Source of the DNA: an uncultured Acetatifactor sp.
GTDB lineage: Bacteria; Bacillota; Clostridia; Lachnospirales; Lachnospiraceae
Assembly (NCBI GenBank): GCA_910577185.1
Contig: CAJTLR010000026.1
Span: 6,816 to 43,479, forward strand
DNA length: 36,664 nucleotides
Direction of reading: 5' to 3'
Part shown: positions 17,094-26,257 of the stretch, piece by piece
How the letters are laid out: each line of letters opens with the position of its first letter
Numbering within the stretch: position 1 is the first letter of the stretch
Notes under the pieces: model-generated
Told to the model about the DNA's origin: nothing
Seen by the model: only the letters and a program-made list of their open reading frames with translations
Database searches by the model: none
Made by a program: the position numbers and the translations under genes

Positions 17094-19670
17094 TTATGCG
17101 GCGCAGGGCTTCACTACCACCACTTCCCCCGCTGCCGTGTCCACCCAGGCGATTTCCCCGCTGCCCTCATAGCGGATCTGTCCATCCACTGCCATGCAGA
17201 ACCGCTCTTCCCCGTAAGGATTGCACAGTCTCAGAGTCCCCCCCAGAGTGGATAAAATCCTGATTTCCTGCGGACATCCCTTCTCCATGGATGCCTCCAC
17301 CTGAAAACCTCCCTGACACCAGAGGCAGAAGCGCACATTCCATTCCACCGGAACAGCCGCAAAAAGCTTGATCACGGAATCTGCCCCGGGCGCTCCCCCG
17401 CTGCTCTGGCAAAGGGCCAGCTGGACCGCGCAGGCCACATTGCCCAGCCTCTGGGCGCTGATACAGTTGACACCTTCCCTGACGGTAAGCCGGTTCTCAA
17501 ACTGGGGCACCCGTCCCGTGTCTGCAAAATAACAATATTCTTTTTCCGCATTGACACAGTCCAGCTGTGCGTCTGCAATCTCCTTAAATTCCTCCGCAAA
17601 CCCGTGCGCGGCATACATTCTGGCACATCCGGACATCTCCGATACGGTATAGCGGCTTACCGTGCCATACTTTTTCACCCGCCAGCCCAGCGTATTCGTG
17701 CTGGTCCGGTATACTTCCGGGTCCGCGAACCGTGTCGCCCAGGAAGACATGTCAAAGTGATCGCAGGGATACATGCTGGGCTGTCCGTGATCCTTGTCCA
17801 GAATGGGTTCCCTTCCGTTGGACCACATCACAGGATCCCCCTCTTCCAGCCGGCAGGTGTCTCCTTCCATGGCTGTGGTGGGAAGGGGCGCCATCTCCGC
17901 CGCAAACTGTTTCCAGCGCTCCCACTCTCCCCGGTCCGTGTCCAGAATCTCCGCCGCCCTGATCAGAACGGAAACCATGGCCCGCATTCCTGCCACATTT
18001 TCCATACCGTCCGTACAGCCGAAATATGCCTCTCCTGTGCAGGTACGGTATATATGGTACTTTCCATCCTCCCCCTTCTGTGTCAGCGGGAAATTCATGA
18101 AGAATTCCGCCACTCCCCGGATTATGGGGTATGCCTGGTTTTTTAAAAATTCCTTGTCCCCCGTATACAGATAATGCTTCCAGAAGCTGTAAGCAATGGC
18201 CGCCTGGGAGCCAAACATGTAAGTGGTGGCTCCGTAGGGTCCGCAGCCCCTCTCGTTGTACACGACCCTTCCATCCTCGTAGTGCTCGTAAAACTTATAA
18301 TTATACCGGGACTCATGGGGCGCCTTTCTGTCCACAAAGTCCGCAAAGCGCTCCGACTTTTCTTCCCACGGCTTCCGGAACAGATACAGTTCCCGCATTT
18401 CCCCGGCAATCTCCTCCGGCAAAACCTGTGGTCCGTTAAACCATGTCACTTCCGGGATATACATTCCCTCCGTGTCAAATTCCTGCCGGGCGGCGGTGAC
18501 GCAGGCATCCTTCATGCCGCCGTACATGGAGAACAGCGGCTCTGTCAGTTCATAATGCCCCGACGCAGGAATGGCATTGTAGTACAGGCTCAGATTGTTC
18601 CACCACTGCATGGTTCCCCAGTTGCGGTAGTCTCCTCCCGGTGAAAAGATCATGCCGCCGAAATTGGGTGGATATTTCCCCCTGGAGCTGGAATTCATCA
18701 GATAAAAGAAATAAGTGTAGTGCAGTTCCAGTTTTTGGGCAATTCCATCCCCGCTCTCCATCTGCACAAAAGATTTGTCCCAGAACGCTGCCCAGCGGGC
18801 TTTATGATTTTCAAACATTTGTTCTGATCCCTCTGCCGCCGCGGCCTCCGCCTTCCGCATCACCGTCTTTACAATGTCTTCCTCCCTGGAAAAACTGGCG
18901 GCGCTGACCATGCAGACCGTAAATTCTTCCGTGTGGGGCCGGATGCACAGTCTCATCTGTGTCTCCTGGGGCTTGCCGATTACATCAAACTCCCGGTCCG
19001 GAATCTCCATGGATTCTCTCCCCCCTACCTCGTTGTTCATCCGGACGGTCACTTCCCCGCCTTCCACCCAAACAGCCAGGGCGCTGGCACAGTAATGGTC
19101 CCTGCCGGTGCATTCCTCCCGCTCCGTGAAGACCTGCTTCAGCACTATGGTATCCCGCTTTCCCTGCCGTTCCTCCATGGTCAGCCTTGACACTGCCAGA
19201 TTGCTCAGCGTCCGGAATTCCGACGGCCGCATCATATCCACTTTCACCTGGACGCTGCCCCCGTAATTCCTGTGGTCCTTCACCCGGATACACAAGGCCC
19301 CCTTTTCCGCCCCGGCAAAAGCATCTGCTTCCACACCTTTTCCCTGAATCCTGGCGCATGCCTCATACAAGTCCAGGTGCTGTGTGGTATTTTCGTCAAA
19401 CACATCCTCCCCGTAATCCACCAGATCCACATCCACGAACCCAATGCCGTAACCGTAGTCGGAGTGTCTGCGGTTAAAACTGTTTGTATAGCTGTTTGCA
19501 GCAAAGACATCACATCTGTTCACCGCCAGCTTCAGCGCGGAAGGAGAAGTAAACAACATGGCTCCCATTTCCCCGTCTCCTATGGGAAAGCCTCCCTCAC
19601 GGCGTTTTACTGTCCCCTGATAATGCAGATCTGCCCGGGACACCAGTTCCCTTCTGCTCAGTTTTTCCAT
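17094..19670 (-). CDS. Large (alpha/alpha)6 glycoside hydrolase, GH95-like
   Basis: This 858-residue protein resembles GH95-type alpha-L-fucosidase/galactosidase in layout. The N-terminal beta domain has GGFPIGDGEMGAMLF and LKLAVNRCDVFAAN. A helical-barrel middle has NFGGMIFSPGGDYRNWGTMQ and WWNNLSLYYNAIPASGH, GPYGATTYMFGSQAAIAYSFW and EAYFGCTDGMENVAGMRAM. A C-terminal beta domain ends VDTAAGEVVVVKPC. No signal peptide is seen, so it acts on imported sugar. The start at 19670 has AGGAGG 9 bases upstream and overlaps the kinase gene by 13 bases, which suggests coupled translation. It is clearly a glycosidase-type protein, but the exact family is uncertain; GH65/GH94-clan folds or an unclassified relative are possible. 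Confidence 0.72.
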   Translation of the reverse strand: MEKLSRRELVSRADLHYQGTVKRREGGFPIGDGEMGAMLFTSPSALKLAVNRCDVFAANSYTNSFNRRHSDYGYGIGFVDVDLVDYGEDVFDENTTQHLDLYEACARIQGKGVEADAFAGAEKGALCIRVKDHRNYGGSVQVKVDMMRPSEFRTLSNLAVSRLTMEERQGKRDTIVLKQVFTEREECTGRDHYCASALAVWVEGGEVTVRMNNEVGGRESMEIPDREFDVIGKPQETQMRLCIRPHTEEFTVCMVSAASFSREEDIVKTVMRKAEAAAAEGSEQMFENHKARWAAFWDKSFVQMESGDGIAQKLELHYTYFFYLMNSSSRGKYPPNFGGMIFSPGGDYRNWGTMQWWNNLSLYYNAIPASGHYELTEPLFSMYGGMKDACVTAARQEFDTEGMYIPEVTWFNGPQVLPEEIAGEMRELYLFRKPWEEKSERFADFVDRKAPHESRYNYKFYEHYEDGRVVYNERGCGPYGATTYMFGSQAAIAYSFWKHYLYTGDKEFLKNQAYPIIRGVAEFFMNFPLTQKGEDGKYHIYRTCTGEAYFGCTDGMENVAGMRAMVSVLIRAAEILDTDRGEWERWKQFAAEMAPLPTTAMEGDTCRLEEGDPVMWSNGREPILDKDHGQPSMYPCDHFDMSSWATRFADPEVYRTSTNTLGWRVKKYGTVSRYTVSEMSGCARMYAAHGFAEEFKEIADAQLDCVNAEKEYCYFADTGRVPQFENRLTVREGVNCISAQRLGNVACAVQLALCQSSGGAPGADSVIKLFAAVPVEWNVRFCLWCQGGFQVEASMEKGCPQEIRILSTLGGTLRLCNPYGEERFCMAVDGQIRYEGSGEIAWVDTAAGEVVVVKPCAA

Positions 19671-21286
19671 TTCGGAATTCCTCCTGTTTCATTCTTCTCT
19701 ATCACCTGCCAGGGCTGGCATATCCTGATGGTCATGCCCTTTCCCACCCTGCCCGAGATCCGCAGGCCGTAGGCCTCCCCAAAAGCCAGCTTCAGCCTTC
19801 TGTGCACATTGGAAAGTCCGATTCCCCTGCCGTTCTGCTCTCCGTCCGTCACGTATTCCATGTCATCCACATCCATGGAAGGCCCCCTTCCGTTGTCCGT
19901 CACATCCACCAGAAGCCTCTCCCCTTCCCTGAATGCACGGATCCGGATATAATGTTCCGGCCTGATTCCTTCCGCAAATGCATGTTTGAAAATATTCTCC
20001 ACAATAGGCTGGAGGCAGAGTCTCAGTACCGAGGCGTTCTCCGCTTCCTCTGTGAAAATTTCCAGCTTTGGCAGTTCGCCCTGACGGTATTTCTGAATCT
20101 TGAGATAATTCACCACATGCCCCACTTCCTCTCCGATGCCCACCGGCACCATGGGATTCTGCACCGCGTAGCGGAACATTTTACTCAGGGCATCCGTAAT
20201 TTCCTGCACCGCCTCCGTATCCTCCATGACGGAATACATATTCACCGCGCCCAGCGTATTGTACAGAAAATGGGGATTGATCTGTGTCTGCAGGGCTTTC
20301 ATCTCCGCCCTGCTGCGCTGGGTTTCGTTCTTCTGGTTTTCCAGCTGTGTCACATAGACGCTGCGTATCAGAAAATATGCCAGGGCGGAAGCCAGAAGAA
20401 CCGCTATGGTTCCCGCCACCAGAAAAGTTCTGTTCAGGCTCCAGACCGATGTATGGTACACTTCCCTGGGCACTGCCACCACGGCAGTCCACCCGGTATA
20501 GTCAGATTTCTCATATACATACATCCACTCCCCCGCTTCCCGGGGGCCCAGGAAAGAATCTGCCTCCTGTGTCATGAATCCGTACAGTTTTTCTTTCTCC
20601 CAGCCTTCCTCACGGCTTCCGTACACAACGTCCCCGTTCTCATCCAGTACCAGCACCCGTATGCTGTCCAAATCCTTGTTTGCCCAGATCCGGTCCAGTT
20701 CCGTGGGCTTTATGGACATGAGAAAATACCCTAAGGGACTAAGGTCTTTATAGGAATAGATATATCTGCCGATGGTCACAAAGCTTCCCTCCGCGCCATT
20801 CTGGTCTGCAGAAGGCATGAAAACCGAAATTTTTCCGCTCTTCTCCACACTCTTGGTCAGCACAATGGTTTCGTCCCTCTGGATGCTGCGGTCGCTGGTA
20901 TAGTAAAAACCGTTGTTTCCCAGCACCCGGAAACTGCTGACCAGGGAATGATTCAGAAACAGTTCCACCGTCAGCTGCTGCTCCAGCCAGGATACGGCCT
21001 CCGTATATTCCACCTGGTCAAAATCCTGTCTGTACAGAATACTCAGCAATTCCTCCTGCAGCAGGGCTGTCATGGACAGATTGTCATATTCCTTTATGGC
21101 CTTATCCATGTCATAGATAATATCCTGTACAATGACCCTCCAGTATTCCAGATTCCGTTCCTGCATCTGGCGGCTGTTCCGGTGTATCCCCACAATGCTG
21201 ATAAGCATTACCGGAAAAATAATGATGATGGACAGACCTATGACAAAATATATGAAATCCTTTTTACCTTTCAGTACCTTTGTCAA
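19658..21286 (-). CDS. YesM-type sensor histidine kinase
   Basis: This 542-residue kinase has a membrane segment at 11-33, an extracellular sensor domain at about 34-285 (Cache-like by layout), a second membrane segment near 287-308, then the phospho-acceptor H339 in LQTQINPHFLYNT. The ATPase domain has IVENIFKHAF, DVTDNGRG and GIGLSNVHRRL. It belongs to the LytS/YesM group, which usually senses extracellular sugars and phosphorylates an AraC-type regulator. The start codon is TTG at 21286, whose last bases overlap the TGA of the regulator gene (TTGA); no ATG fits. Its job is probably to sense the glycan imported by this operon. Confidence 0.93.
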   Translation of the reverse strand: MTKVLKGKKDFIYFVIGLSIIIIFPVMLISIVGIHRNSRQMQERNLEYWRVIVQDIIYDMDKAIKEYDNLSMTALLQEELLSILYRQDFDQVEYTEAVSWLEQQLTVELFLNHSLVSSFRVLGNNGFYYTSDRSIQRDETIVLTKSVEKSGKISVFMPSADQNGAEGSFVTIGRYIYSYKDLSPLGYFLMSIKPTELDRIWANKDLDSIRVLVLDENGDVVYGSREEGWEKEKLYGFMTQEADSFLGPREAGEWMYVYEKSDYTGWTAVVAVPREVYHTSVWSLNRTFLVAGTIAVLLASALAYFLIRSVYVTQLENQKNETQRSRAEMKALQTQINPHFLYNTLGAVNMYSVMEDTEAVQEITDALSKMFRYAVQNPMVPVGIGEEVGHVVNYLKIQKYRQGELPKLEIFTEEAENASVLRLCLQPIVENIFKHAFAEGIRPEHYIRIRAFREGERLLVDVTDNGRGPSMDVDDMEYVTDGEQNGRGIGLSNVHRRLKLAFGEAYGLRISGRVGKGMTIRICQPWQVIEKNETGGIPKWKN

Positions 21287-22269
21287 ATTCCCAGTCCCCT
21301 TTCCTCCCGAAACTGTGCAGGTGTTTTCCCATAATATTTCTTAAAAACGCTGCTGAAATGGGAATAGTCATTGTATCCCACTTCTGCCGCCACCTGTGTG
21401 ATGGTCCTGGAGGGAATGCACAGCTGCCGTTTTGCAGCCTCCATCCGGATTTCCGTCCTGTAATCCACAAACTTTCTGCCGGTCTTCTCCTTGAATATGG
21501 AGCTGAAATGGGATGGGGAAAATCCCAGCAGACTGCCAAGTTCCTCCTGGCTCATGGCAGGATTTGCCAGCAGATGTTCCCTTACTGTCTCCAGCAGCCC
21601 ATGCCGCTTCCGGTTGCTCACCATATCCCAGAGCAGCCCCAGATTCTCCTCAAATGCATGCTCCCGGAACAGATCCCCGGGAAGCGCCTCCCCAAGTTCC
21701 CCCGACACTTTCTCGGCCGTGTTCAGGATAATCTCCTGCAGGATTTCATTTCCTACCTTTTCCCCGATTCCTGCCACCCGGTCCTGCGCCTTCTGTCCTG
21801 CCAGACGGAAAGCATCTTTGTCCAGGTCCCACAGTGCCTGGGCAAGACCTGTGACCAGAACATCCATCTCCTTATATTTGGGCCGGATTTCATCCTGCTC
21901 CCGTTTACGGATCAGGTCCCGTATCACCTCGTTGAGCTTTTTCTGGGAAACCGGCTTCAGCACATAATCGGATACGCCATACTGAATGGCTGTCTGGGCA
22001 TATTTGAAGTCGTCATATCCCGACAGAATAATGATCCCGGGCCGCAGGCCGCGCTCCCGTATGCTTTTGCACAGCATGAGTCCGTCCATACGCGGCATCC
22101 GGATATCCGTAATCACAATATCAAAATTGTCCTGTGCCAGCAGCTGCATGGCTTCGCAGCCGTCCACTGCCTCGGATATCAGACCGATGCTGAAGTCGGA
22201 TTTCTGCAGCATCGCCCTGATTCCCCTGCGAAAAATCATCTCGTCGTCCACGATCAAAATCTTATACAT
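21283..22269 (-). CDS. YesN-type response regulator (receiver + AraC HTH)
   Basis: This 328-residue protein has a receiver domain with IVDDE and phospho-acceptor D55 (DIVITDIRMPRMDG), SGYDDFKYA and the switch lysine in DYVLKPVS. A helical linker follows, then a C-terminal AraC domain with two HTH motifs: MSQEELGSLLGFSPSHFSSIFK and ITQVAAEVGYNDYSHFSSVFK (positions about 238-310). GAGGTT precedes the ATG at 22269. It pairs with the kinase that overlaps its stop. Its likely target is the promoter region at 26020-26081, where direct repeats 22 bp apart lie upstream of the -10. Confidence 0.94.
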   Translation of the reverse strand: MYKILIVDDEMIFRRGIRAMLQKSDFSIGLISEAVDGCEAMQLLAQDNFDIVITDIRMPRMDGLMLCKSIRERGLRPGIIILSGYDDFKYAQTAIQYGVSDYVLKPVSQKKLNEVIRDLIRKREQDEIRPKYKEMDVLVTGLAQALWDLDKDAFRLAGQKAQDRVAGIGEKVGNEILQEIILNTAEKVSGELGEALPGDLFREHAFEENLGLLWDMVSNRKRHGLLETVREHLLANPAMSQEELGSLLGFSPSHFSSIFKEKTGRKFVDYRTEIRMEAAKRQLCIPSRTITQVAAEVGYNDYSHFSSVFKKYYGKTPAQFREERGLGI

Positions 22270-22304
22270 GGCATAACCTCATTTCCGGCACAGAGTTTAT
22301 TGGG

Positions 22305-22348
22305 GAAGCTGCCCCATGGAGAACAGTCGCTCTCCCATGCGGCAGCCA
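22305..22348 (-). promoter_or_regulatory. Intercistronic hairpin after the solute-binding protein gene
   Basis: On the minus strand GGCTGCCGCATGGGAGA pairs imperfectly with TCTCCATGGGGCAGC around an 8-base loop. No T-run follows, so it is not a strong terminator. Such hairpins protect the 3' end of solute-binding-protein mRNA and raise its level above that of the downstream genes. Confidence 0.55.
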
Positions 22349-22356
22349 TTCCTTTT

Positions 22357-23985
22357 TTATTTACGTTCTTTTGCAGTCCCGTTGTTATACTGCTCTGTTG
22401 CCTCTTTAATGACATCACTTCCGCCGCGTTCCATCCATTCCTCTACGAACTTGTCAAAATTGTCCAGAGATTCTGTTCCGATCATCACCTTGGAAGCATA
22501 GTTGATAAACAGTTCCTGCTTGTCTTCCTCCACGGACAGTTCCGGGTGTTCCACAATGCTCTGCAGGTTGATAGGCTGGATATAGGTCAGAATATCATCC
22601 TTCGCCTTTGTATCATAGTACTCGATAGCCTCGGGTCCTCCCTGCATGCCGGTAATGGTAGCCCTGTCAATACCGGCATCCTTGATTCTCCTCAGGAACT
22701 GGGGAATTACGTCAAAAGGATTGGGAGAGACTTCCGGTAACTGCAGGTTTACGGTGCCATCGGCATTTAAGGTATAGAATTCTCCCTCCACGCCATAGGT
22801 CAGGAATCTCTGCAGATCCGGATCGGGATCCAGCATTTTGTCAAAGAACTTGACAATTTCTTCCGGGTTCTCACACTTTGCATTGATGTAATGCACATTC
22901 GCCGTGGGTGTGAACGCCGCATAACCATGGCTTCCGCCGTTGGGATTTTCAGGGGATGCCACACAGATCCACTCCGCATCCGGCACATTTTCCTTCAGTG
23001 CGATATTGTAACCGGGAGCGGCGGAAATATTGACTACCATCATACCCACGTCACCGGCCGCAGCCTTCTGGTCCCTGACGGTTCCGTTATTGGTCAGACT
23101 CTCCGCGTCGATCAGGCCCTCGTCATACAGCTTCTTATAAAATGCCAGCGCCTCTTTCATTTCCGGCAGGATATAGGCGGGTACCACCTCTCCGTTCTCA
23201 TTTTGCTGCCAGGTGGTAGGCACCACACCATATGCCGCAAAGAAAGTCTCGCTGTATTTGAATTTCTCCCTTCCGATAAAAGGATACTTCACGCCTGCAT
23301 TCTTAAATGCTACCAGAACATTGTAATAGTCGTCAAGGGTCACCGGCACTTCCAGATTCAGTTTTTCCAGAAGATCCTTACGGATCACCGTACACCTTCT
23401 GGCCGTGTTGGTCATGAAATCGCCAATGGCGTAAATATGTCCGTCCGGCCCCCTGAGTTCATCCCACACATTCTCCGGAACCTGCGCCATCAGATTGGGT
23501 GCGTATTCCTCAAGCAGGTCATCCAGCGGCAGGAACAGTCCGTTTTCAATGGCCCCGGCCATAACGGATGTATATGGCATATCTCCCGAAATCACGTCAG
23601 GAAAATCGCCCTGGGCCAGCATCATGCCCAGCTTCTCCGTAAATCCGTCATGCTGGATCAGTGTGATATCCAGATCCACGCCCATCTTCTCTTCAAATGC
23701 CAGGACATGTTCGTCCGTATTGATGTCGGGACATGCCTGCACATAGCTGTTTCCCGCCCTGAGGCCGATATCTATGACCGGAACCTCCTGGTTTGAATCC
23801 TCCTGTGCCTGGCTGCTCTCCTCCTGGTTTGTCTCTTCCCCGGAAGATTCACCGGAGGATACGCTTGTGCCGGAGCTCTCCCCGCCGGCAGTATCTCCCG
23901 AATCTGCAGGTTTGCTGGCGCATCCTGCCAGCATGGTCAGTGCCAGTCCCATTGCCGCCATCTTGATAATCTGTTTCTTTTTCAT
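22357..23985 (-). CDS. Extracellular solute-binding lipoprotein, LipO/YtcQ type
   Basis: This 542-residue lipoprotein has a signal peptide and lipobox LAGC (acylated Cys22). A Ser/Glu-rich linker (about 26-70) precedes a periplasmic-binding-type fold with DITLIQHDGFTEKLGMMLAQG, GDFPDVISGD and PLDDLLEEYAPNL. Length and layout match the large carbohydrate-binding proteins of LplABC systems that take up oligosaccharides. AAGGAAGG lies before the ATG at 23985; the 18 residues further upstream are not likely translated. Two permease genes precede it. No ATPase gene is in the operon, so a shared MsmX-type ATPase elsewhere must power the importer. Confidence 0.93.
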   Translation of the reverse strand: MKKKQIIKMAAMGLALTMLAGCASKPADSGDTAGGESSGTSVSSGESSGEETNQEESSQAQEDSNQEVPVIDIGLRAGNSYVQACPDINTDEHVLAFEEKMGVDLDITLIQHDGFTEKLGMMLAQGDFPDVISGDMPYTSVMAGAIENGLFLPLDDLLEEYAPNLMAQVPENVWDELRGPDGHIYAIGDFMTNTARRCTVIRKDLLEKLNLEVPVTLDDYYNVLVAFKNAGVKYPFIGREKFKYSETFFAAYGVVPTTWQQNENGEVVPAYILPEMKEALAFYKKLYDEGLIDAESLTNNGTVRDQKAAAGDVGMMVVNISAAPGYNIALKENVPDAEWICVASPENPNGGSHGYAAFTPTANVHYINAKCENPEEIVKFFDKMLDPDPDLQRFLTYGVEGEFYTLNADGTVNLQLPEVSPNPFDVIPQFLRRIKDAGIDRATITGMQGGPEAIEYYDTKAKDDILTYIQPINLQSIVEHPELSVEEDKQELFINYASKVMIGTESLDNFDKFVEEWMERGGSDVIKEATEQYNNGTAKERK

Positions 23986-24114
23986 AAATTCCTTCCTTTC
24001 TGAAAAATTATTTTTTCTGTTCTTATCCGCTGCCCCCACGCCATGCCCCCTACCGGCTTTTTGGGCCCTCTATTACGGCAGTTCCTGAAAAGCAGCTTTT
24101 TCCAATTACCGCAA

Positions 24115-24993
24115 TCAGCCCTTGACCGAACCGATGGTCATTCCTTTTACAAAATGCTTCTGCAGAAACGGATACACGCAGAGTACCGGAATGGCTGCCA
24201 CAATGATGGTGGTCATTTTCAGCGCCTGGGTTGATGTCCCGAGGCTCACCAGATTCATGCTCTCCAGTGCATTGGAATCCAGAACCACTGACTTGATTCG
24301 CAGCTGTAATGTATATAAATTGCGGTCATTGATCAGATAAAGAGGATTTGTGTAACTGTTCCAGTAGGCCACCCCGTACATCAGTCCCACCGTCGCCATC
24401 ACTGCTTTGGAAATGGGCAGGATGATCTGCATCAGCGTCCGCATCTCCCCGCAGCCGTCCACTTTGGCGGCATCCAGAAGCGCCGGTGACACTTCCGAGA
24501 AAAAGGAGCGGACAATGATAATGTTGTAAGTGCTCAGTGCAGACGGCAGGATAAGCGCCAGAAAATTGTCATACAGCCCGTACTGCCTCATGGTCAGATA
24601 CCAGGGAATGATAGGCGCATTGAAGATAAACACAATGAGTATCATCACATTGCAGAACTTCCTGAGCCTGAATTCTTCCCTGGACAGCGGATATGCGAAC
24701 ATCACTGTCAGAAGCAGGCTGAACGACGTTCCGATTACGGTCATCAGCGCCGATATGCCCATGGATCTGAGAATATTTTTATCCATAAACACTGTTTTAT
24801 AATTTTCAAAGGTCAGTTCCATGGGAAGAAACAATACCCTGCCCGAATCCACGGGTCCGGAACTGCTCAGGGACACGGCCAGCATATTGATATAAGGCAG
24901 TACTGCAATCAGACCGATCAGTCCCAGGATAATCAGATTCGCCGCATTGAATATTCTGTCCGGCAGAGATCTCTTAATTTTGGTTTCGTTCAT
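24115..24993 (-). CDS. ABC sugar permease, YtcP/LplC type
   Basis: This protein of about 292 residues has six predicted membrane segments, starting with LIILGLIGLIAVLPYINMLAV. The EAA loop that docks the ATPase is in LLDAAKVDGCGEMRTLMQIILPISK (about 188-212). It is the second membrane subunit of an oligosaccharide importer. Three ATGs stand in a row; the third (24993) is best placed, 7 bases after AGGAGG. The gene starts 27 bases after the stop of the other permease. Family known for plant polysaccharide oligomers; the exact substrate is not visible. Confidence 0.93.
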   Translation of the reverse strand: MNETKIKRSLPDRIFNAANLIILGLIGLIAVLPYINMLAVSLSSSGPVDSGRVLFLPMELTFENYKTVFMDKNILRSMGISALMTVIGTSFSLLLTVMFAYPLSREEFRLRKFCNVMILIVFIFNAPIIPWYLTMRQYGLYDNFLALILPSALSTYNIIIVRSFFSEVSPALLDAAKVDGCGEMRTLMQIILPISKAVMATVGLMYGVAYWNSYTNPLYLINDRNLYTLQLRIKSVVLDSNALESMNLVSLGTSTQALKMTTIIVAAIPVLCVYPFLQKHFVKGMTIGSVKG

Positions 24994-25019
24994 CATCATA
25001 CCTCCTGGTCAGGCAAACA

Positions 25020-25964
25020 TTATATAACCGACTGTTCCGTTGTTTTTTTGCTCAAAGCATTGGATATGAACAGGAGCGTGATACCCACCACTGATTTGAA
25101 CAGGCCCACCGCCGTGGCGTAACTATACTGCAGATTCTGCAGGCCGTAACGGTACACAAATGTGTCAAACACATCAATGCGGCCCTGATTCATACTGTTC
25201 ATAAAGGAATTTGTCTTCTCAAAACCGATTTCCATAAAGTTTCCGATTTTCAGGAGCAGCATGGTCATGATAATCGGCAATATGGTGGGCAGTGTAATGT
25301 GCAGCATCCGCTTGAACCGGTTCGCCCCGTCAATCTCCGCCGCCTCGTACAGCGCCGGGTCAATCCCCGCAATGGCCGCCAGATACACAATGGAGCTCCA
25401 CCCCATCTCCTTCCAGATACTTGCGATCACCAGGATTCCCCTGATATGTTTTTCACTGGCCATATAGTACACAGAGTCCAGTCCCAGCAGCTGACGTACA
25501 TTGTTGATGATTCCCGTGTTGGGGGATAACAGTGTGGTAAAGATACCGCCTATGATGACCCAGGACAGGAAATGAGGCACATATACCGCTGTCTGCACAG
25601 CCTTTTTATACTTTGCGTTTCTCACTTCATTCATCAGGATCGCCAGGAGAATGGGTATGGGGAATACGATCAGCACGTCATACGCACCCAGGATAGCCGT
25701 ATTCCGGAAAATCTGCCCGAACTCCGGAAATTTAAAAAAGTGCGAGAAATGTTTTAACCCCACAAATTTGCTTCCCCCGATCCCTTTATAGATGTCATAA
25801 TCCATAAAGGCGATAACCGATCCTGCAAGGGGAACATATCTGAATAACACAAACCAGAGAAATCCCGGCAGTGCCATGAAATACAGGCCCTTGTGCCTGA
25901 ACATATTCTGCCAGAAACTCTCTTTTTTCGTCCTGACAGCCTGAGACGTCTTTTTCCCACCCAT
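25020..25964 (-). CDS. ABC sugar permease, LplB type
   Basis: This 314-residue protein has six membrane segments, beginning with GLYFMALPGFLWFVLFRYVPL. The EAA-type loop is in DPALYEAAEIDGANRFKRMLHITLPT. SVIAFMDYDIYKG near residue 50 is typical of LplB/YtcO. It is the first gene of the operon and pairs with the next permease. The ATG at 25964 follows GAGGAGGTAACGTG; the longer ORF to 26084 runs through the promoter and is not translated. A tail of charged residues (GKKTSQAVRTKKESFWQ) precedes the first membrane segment. Confidence 0.93.
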   Translation of the reverse strand: MGGKKTSQAVRTKKESFWQNMFRHKGLYFMALPGFLWFVLFRYVPLAGSVIAFMDYDIYKGIGGSKFVGLKHFSHFFKFPEFGQIFRNTAILGAYDVLIVFPIPILLAILMNEVRNAKYKKAVQTAVYVPHFLSWVIIGGIFTTLLSPNTGIINNVRQLLGLDSVYYMASEKHIRGILVIASIWKEMGWSSIVYLAAIAGIDPALYEAAEIDGANRFKRMLHITLPTILPIIMTMLLLKIGNFMEIGFEKTNSFMNSMNQGRIDVFDTFVYRYGLQNLQYSYATAVGLFKSVVGITLLFISNALSKKTTEQSVI

Positions 25965-26019
25965 CACGTTACCTCCTCGTACTTGTTTCTTTTTCGTACC
26001 GTAATCACTTGATGCGTTT

Positions 26020-26081
26020 ATTATAGAAAAAGGCACGGTTTTCCGATAGGGATTTTTTTTCGGTAATACAAGGATTTTTTC
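26020..26081 (-). promoter_or_regulatory. Promoter and likely activator site of the glycan operon
   Basis: A TATAAT -10 lies at 26025-26020 on the minus strand, about 55 bases before the first start codon. No good -35 is found 17 bases upstream, as expected for an activator-dependent promoter. GGATTTTTT occurs twice on the plus strand, at 26050 and 26072, exactly 22 bp (two helix turns) apart, the usual layout for an AraC-type dimer next to a -35. Confidence 0.6.
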
Positions 26082-26123
26082 CATGAGTTGTCAAAGATAT
26101 GAAATACAGATTACAACGAAATC

Positions 26124-26140
26124 AAAAAGGGCCCCGGCCC
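26124..26140 (-). terminator. Rho-independent terminator of the DGR-target operon
   Basis: On the minus strand GGGCCGGGGCCC forms a compact GC hairpin followed by TTTTT. It lies about 120 bases after the lipoprotein stop and just ahead of the next operon's promoter region. The remaining bases from 26141 to 26257 hold nothing recognisable. Confidence 0.7.
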
Positions 26141-26257
26141 AAAAGCAATATCCGGATGCCGGAGGAAAGCTTTCATAATACCGCAGCCCCAAAAAACTCT
26201 GCAGCACAGTCAACCTGCACTGCCCATACAGTCAATCTGCAAATCGTTTGGAAATAT

